Of a DNA stretch of 64,000 bases, positions 60,123-64,000 are shown piece by piece (the stretch's first letter is position 1; each line of letters begins with the position of its first letter). The stretch comes from Margaritifera margaritifera (taxonomy: Eukaryota; Mollusca; Bivalvia; Unionida; Margaritiferidae): assembly GCA_029931535.1 (NCBI GenBank), contig JAQPZY010001664.1:2822001-2886000 (forward strand). Direction: 5' to 3'. The notes under the pieces were generated by a model. That model searched no databases. It was given only the letters and a program-made list of their open reading frames with translations, and had not been told where the DNA came from. Both the position numbers and the translations under genes were made by a program.

Positions 60123-61559
60123 TATTTGTAAGACGTATATGTATGTGTGTGAAGTAAGAAAGCTACATGTAACTTCAAAACATTTAATATCTTCATTTGA
60201 AAGTCACATAAAAAATTATCAAAAGGTTCTTCTTGTCTTAAGAATAGACTTATTTCAAGTGAACATACATTAACAGTTCTTAATTCTTAAGCATGAAATA
60301 TTTATCCCGTTTCAACTGTTAAAATTTTTGCCTTTTCTTGAATCAGTTTACCTGTGAGTGGGATGTTCTTGACACGTACAGTGCAAAACCATTCAGAAAC
60401 CTTGTCATTTAAATCTTGGTACAAACATCCCATGGCATTCAGAATCATTCTCTTTCCATTTACTCCATTTTTTCCACTGCGACAGAATATTCTCCTTATC
60501 TGTTACAATGTTGTTTATTTGAGTCTTTCCAACATAAAATTTTTAGACAAGAACTCTTAAACTCTCCCCACTGTCATTGAGTCGAATAACTTTTACTTTT
60601 TCTTCTAAAGTTAGAATTTTCCATTTACGTGATGACATGATAAACTTTTGTAATGACTTATTCCAATGTTGCTAATTGTACTGTAATTTAATCATACAGA
60701 CGAAACTTTTATAGAGTAGACAAAATGCCTTGTTTATAAAGAAAGTGATACATGTACTGTTACATGATTTTTGGGTCTTCACTTGGTACCCTGTTTAGTT
60801 AAAGGTTCATTTTTTTTCTTTGTGTGAATGCACAAAAGCTATATTTAGCCTATGTTGACCAAGGTATGATTTTGACAATTACCTCCAGTCGTAATCATCA
60901 AAGAGAAGAACTCAACAGCTGTGTGAAGCCCAAAACCCTATCACAACATTGTTGAGCCCATTTCCTGTAAACGTTGGCGTTTGTAGATAATGGTATAATA
61001 TTAACTGTAGTGGTACATGTTATAATGTACTTCAACCAGCAATTATCTCTGTAACTAAAACCTGACAACTGGAAACAGACATCGGAATAGATAATCAGAT
61101 TACTTACCTTACCGTATGAATTAAATATTGGTTTTGAACATGTATTAGATACAATGTGGCCATTTGTGAGGGATAAATTTGACATTTTTGGACTAATATG
61201 CTGGCCACTTGCCACATCAGAGGGTTGGCTTTTGTACACAAACTCATCGGTGCCTAGAAAACTGGCTGTGTAGAGGAGATGGCCGCTGATTAGGGGGACC
61301 ATATAAGAGGAGAACCACTATACTTAATATATGTACCTGGTGTTTCAAAATTGTATGTAATATTTAAAATTTTAAAAAAATTACAAATATGGTATCTGGA
61401 AAATTAAGGGCTCAGGATAATTAAGGGCAGTATGTTATTGTTATACCAGGATATATTTATTGTTTGGACACAACTTTAATACAGTTGCTTCTTATGTTTA
61501 TATACTCCTTTTTTATGTAAAGCCATCCTCTAATACAGGCATATCAATTTGTTTTACAG

Positions 61560-61686
61560 TGAGGAAAGGGTGCATTTTATCCTGGAGAAGTACTTCAATA
61601 GAGCACAAGCTGTGATTGGTCAAGACAATATAGACATAGAAGTACACATGGTACAGCTATGTCAGCTGGTAGTACAGTGCCTTGAG
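61560..61686 (+). CDS. RNF213-like exon 13 of window
   Basis: The acceptor is ttgttttacag|tgagg and the donor cttgag|gtgaga. It is 127 nt, phase 2 in and phase 0 out. The translation is EERVHFILEKYFNRAQAVIG, then QDNIDIEVHMVQLCQLVVQCLE. It continues the C-terminal helical region after exon 12, which ends LLLRT. No further exon is recognisable to the end of the window. The last codon ends on a boundary, so the next exon should start in phase 0. Confidence 0.87.
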
Positions 61687-62007
61687 GTGAGAAAATAGAT
61701 GTATGGGGACATAATCTAGGTTGTTAAATAATTTTATCTTGGCAGCTGATGACATTTATGACTGACTCTCAGACTTTGTCATATTAGATTAAAAATAATA
61801 TCCACACATGCCTTAATAAGGGTAAACCTCATTTTTATCAAAACTTTCATTAAAATGGATATATAAATTATTTATTTCTCAGCACAAGTGTCTTAATTAC
61901 TGCTTGCCTCACTGAAGGGAAGCAGTTATTAAAATTTGCTTTGAACATTATGATATTCTTCCAAACTTGGAATCTTCTGAATTGTTCTGTTGCAATTTAA
62001 CAATTAT
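61687..62007. other. Intronic sequence after exon 13
   Basis: No gene or clear repeat seen before the minisatellite. Confidence 0.4.
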
Positions 62008-63175
62008 TATACAGTGAGGGTATTACATCACTAATTATACAGTTGGGAGTATTACATCACTAATTATTGTACAGTGAGGGTATTACATTACTAACTGTAC
62101 AGTGAGGGTATTGTATCACTTATACTGTGACAGTATAACATCTCTTATTGTACAGTGAGGGTATTGCATCACTTATACAGTGAGGTATTAAATCACTTAT
62201 AATACAGTGAATGTATTGTATCACTTATTATACAATGAGGGTATTGCATCACTTATTATACAGTGAGGGTATTGCATCACTTATTATACAGTGAGGATAT
62301 TGTATCACTTATTATACAGTGACGGTATAACATCACTTATTGTACAGTGAGGGTCTTGCATCACTTATACAGTGAGATATTACATCACTTATAATACAGT
62401 GAGGGTATTGTATCACTTATTATACAATGAAGGTATAACATCACTTACTGCACAGTGAAGGTATTACATCACTTATACAGTGAGTTTATTACATCACTTA
62501 TTGTACAGGGAAGTATAACATCACTTACTGTACAGTGAAGGTATTACATCACTTATTATACAGTGAGGGTATTACATCACTTATACAGTGAGGGTATTAT
62601 GTCACTTATTGTACAGTGAAGGTATTACATCACTTATACAGTGAGTTTATTACATCACTTATTGTACAGGGAAGTATAACATCACTTATTATACAGTGAA
62701 GGTATTACATCACTTATTATACAGTGAGGGTATTACATCACTTAATATACAGCAAGGGTATTACATCACTTAATATACAGCAAGGGTATTACATCACTTA
62801 TACAGTGAGGTTATTATGTCACTTATAACACAGGGTATTACATCACTTATTATGCAGTGAAAGTATTACATCACTTGTACAGTGAGGGTATTATGTTGCT
62901 TATTATTACACAGTGAGGGTATTAAATCACATTATTACACAATGAAGGTATGACATCCCTTTTTATTACACAGTGAGGGTATTACATCACTTATTATTAT
63001 ACAATGAAGGTATTACATTGCTTATTATTACACAGTGAGGGTATTACATCACTTTATTACACAGTGAGGGTACTACATCATTTATTATTATACAATGAAG
63101 GTATTACATCACTTATTATTACACCTTTAGGGTAATGTCACTTATTATTACACATTGAGGGTATTACATCAATTA
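62008..63175. repeat. 1.17-kb minisatellite, unit ~24-32 bp
   Basis: The unit is 'tacagtgagggtattacatc' followed by 'acttatta'. It occurs about 40 times with frequent length changes ('ttatacag' versus 'ttattatacag' versus 'ttattattacacag'). The 'acatcactta' core is best kept. Confidence 0.93.
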
Positions 63176-64000
63176 CAGTATTGCAAATTCCAACACACTG
63201 CTGACCAATACTATTGGATAATTATGAGTCATTACTTATTAGCATAAACTTTGAAAGCTTGTTGGAGCTTTCAGTTGACGTAATTGTCACTGTGTGTGTG
63301 TTATATATATATTTATTATATACCTACCAATTTTCAACCCAAGAAAGAGCCAGAATTTTACCGTCATTTCCTACAAGCAGGAAAATGATACTATCGTTTT
63401 CTAAATCCGTATTACCATACTCGCAAATGAGACTGGAACTACTGTATCCTCGAGGTTTCCTGGTGACAATAGCAGCGCCCTTAGCGATGGAATGCCAACA
63501 CTAGCAGTAAACAAAGCTGTCACAGCGATGTTAGTTAAGAAACCTTGCGTTATATGTAAAATATCTGAAAGGTCAAAACCGTGTTTTTGTCACAACAACA
63601 ATAAAAAAACATTTATTCCTTTATTTTGAAGTAGTAAAATATAGCCAAAAAGTTCGTCTGAAACAAGATCATATTTGGAATCGCATACCAAAACATTACA
63701 GTTGTACAGTACAACCCATTTACAGAAATTCATAAATGGTAATGTTAGTGGGTTTCCTGCATAATGGATGACTTTGAAATTATAAATGAGTAACATTCTC
63801 TGCAACAAATCTGTACCATCAAGTTCCAACAATTTCTCCAATCCTGTTGTAAATAACTGTCAGAATAATGTTGCCATTCTCATGTTGAGTTCCTATCAGA
63901 GCCTCTCACAATGTCCAACCAGAAACAGTTCAACGCTATCAACCTGGTATCTGAAAGAAACTTCCAGTCATTCAGCTGGTGAAATCTTCCGTGATGCAAA
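63176..64000. other. Unassigned end of window
   Basis: From about 63350 the sequence is less repetitive. A minus-strand open frame at 63590-63841 (MEKLLELDGTDLLQRM at its start) has no recognised family. 'aataaa' near 63600 on the minus strand could be a polyadenylation signal of an inserted or antisense unit. No further RNF213-like exon was found. Confidence 0.3.

Larger units (their letters stand above)
59681..61322. mobile_element. Pogo-like element with ~105-bp imperfect inverted ends, copy 1
   Basis: 59681-59785 (TACAGTGGTCCCCTCTTA..., later 'gccagttttcttagcactga', 'gagtttgtgtacaaaag') is the inverted counterpart of about 61216-61322. TA lies at both outer edges. It holds an inverted minisatellite (59802-60036) and an 86-bp nested unit. 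No transposase frame was found in 60125-61215, so it is non-autonomous. Confidence 0.78.
4119..61686 (+). other. RNF213-like E3 ligase gene, partial (13 internal exons)
   Basis: Gene-level span. Thirteen exons with AG acceptors and GT donors join in compatible phases into 810 codons without a stop. RNF213 family members are giant cytosolic proteins with a dynein-like AAA+ core and a RING-containing E3 module, linked to lipid-droplet biology and antimicrobial ubiquitination. The visible part holds the region before the RING, the RING at codons about 622-661, and the conserved post-RING block (CNSFFMDVV..LCF, then DPNPVFRSFLLQLLL). The AAA+ core should lie upstream of the window and the C-terminal zinc finger and tail downstream. 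RNF213-like genes are expanded in bivalves, so this may be one of several paralogues. I therefore give no symbol. Assignment rests on remembered family motifs, not on a search. Confidence 0.88.

Noticed and set aside
62008..63175. CRISPR-like or regulatory array
   Set aside because: No spacers and variable unit length; a minisatellite explains it.
63590..63841. 83-aa minus-strand ORF as a gene
   Set aside because: No recognised family and no supporting context; only recorded as an unassigned stretch.

Overview
The window is eukaryotic, AT-rich and mostly intronic. It most likely comes from a mollusc, probably a bivalve. Two things point there. The introns carry repeats typical of mollusc genomes: an 'AGCTC..CTGGCC.TAAGGCCAAGTAAGCTTATG' type element near 41000, and arrays of divergent ~130-270 bp units of the 'gatgaaacttggaatat' type. 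They also carry tRNA-derived SINEs and many hAT, DIRS, LINE and Polinton-like remnants. The species cannot be named from sequence alone.

One host gene runs left to right through almost the whole window. Thirteen exons (4119 to 61686) have AG/GT borders and fully compatible phases. Together they give 2,430 nt, exactly 810 codons with no stop. The product is the middle-to-late part of an RNF213-like giant AAA+ ATPase / E3 ubiquitin ligase. It covers the helical segments before the RING, the RING itself (exon 51216-51398), and the conserved segment just after it. Both gene ends lie outside the window. The 12 introns add up to about 55.1 kb. The RING carries Asp where the zinc-binding His is expected. 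An upstream decayed copy of the first visible exon keeps compatible splice phases.

Layout. 1-4118: upstream intron with LINE RT remnants, a repeat array and the duplicated pseudo-exon. 4364-13227: intron with SINEs and a decayed Polinton/Maverick-like virus-like element (integrase, capsid-like remnant, one intact 114-aa ORF). 13488-23771: intron with a minus-strand LINE split by a hAT element, then long divergent repeat arrays and a second LINE 3' end. 26580-32986: 44-bp tandem array, a 37-nt G run and a DIRS-type tyrosine-recombinase retroelement. 33209-44267: ageing repeats, a small pogo-like MITE, a DIRS terminal repeat split by a second hAT, and a degenerate pogo-like copy. 45969-51215: a 3.2-kb element with 49-bp perfect inverted ends, TA flanks and no transposase, plus a 144-bp tandem duplication. 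52899-61559: a third, ZNF862-like hAT with a decayed transposase, then 34-bp arrays in opposite orientations around the end of a pogo-like element. 61687-64000: a 1.17-kb minisatellite and unassigned sequence.

No rRNA, intact tRNA or CRISPR was found. The most notable points are the RING His-to-Asp change, the decayed tandem exon, the virus-like remnant with one intact ORF, two related hAT insertions with exact 6-bp target duplications nested in older elements, and the inverted minisatellite pair.
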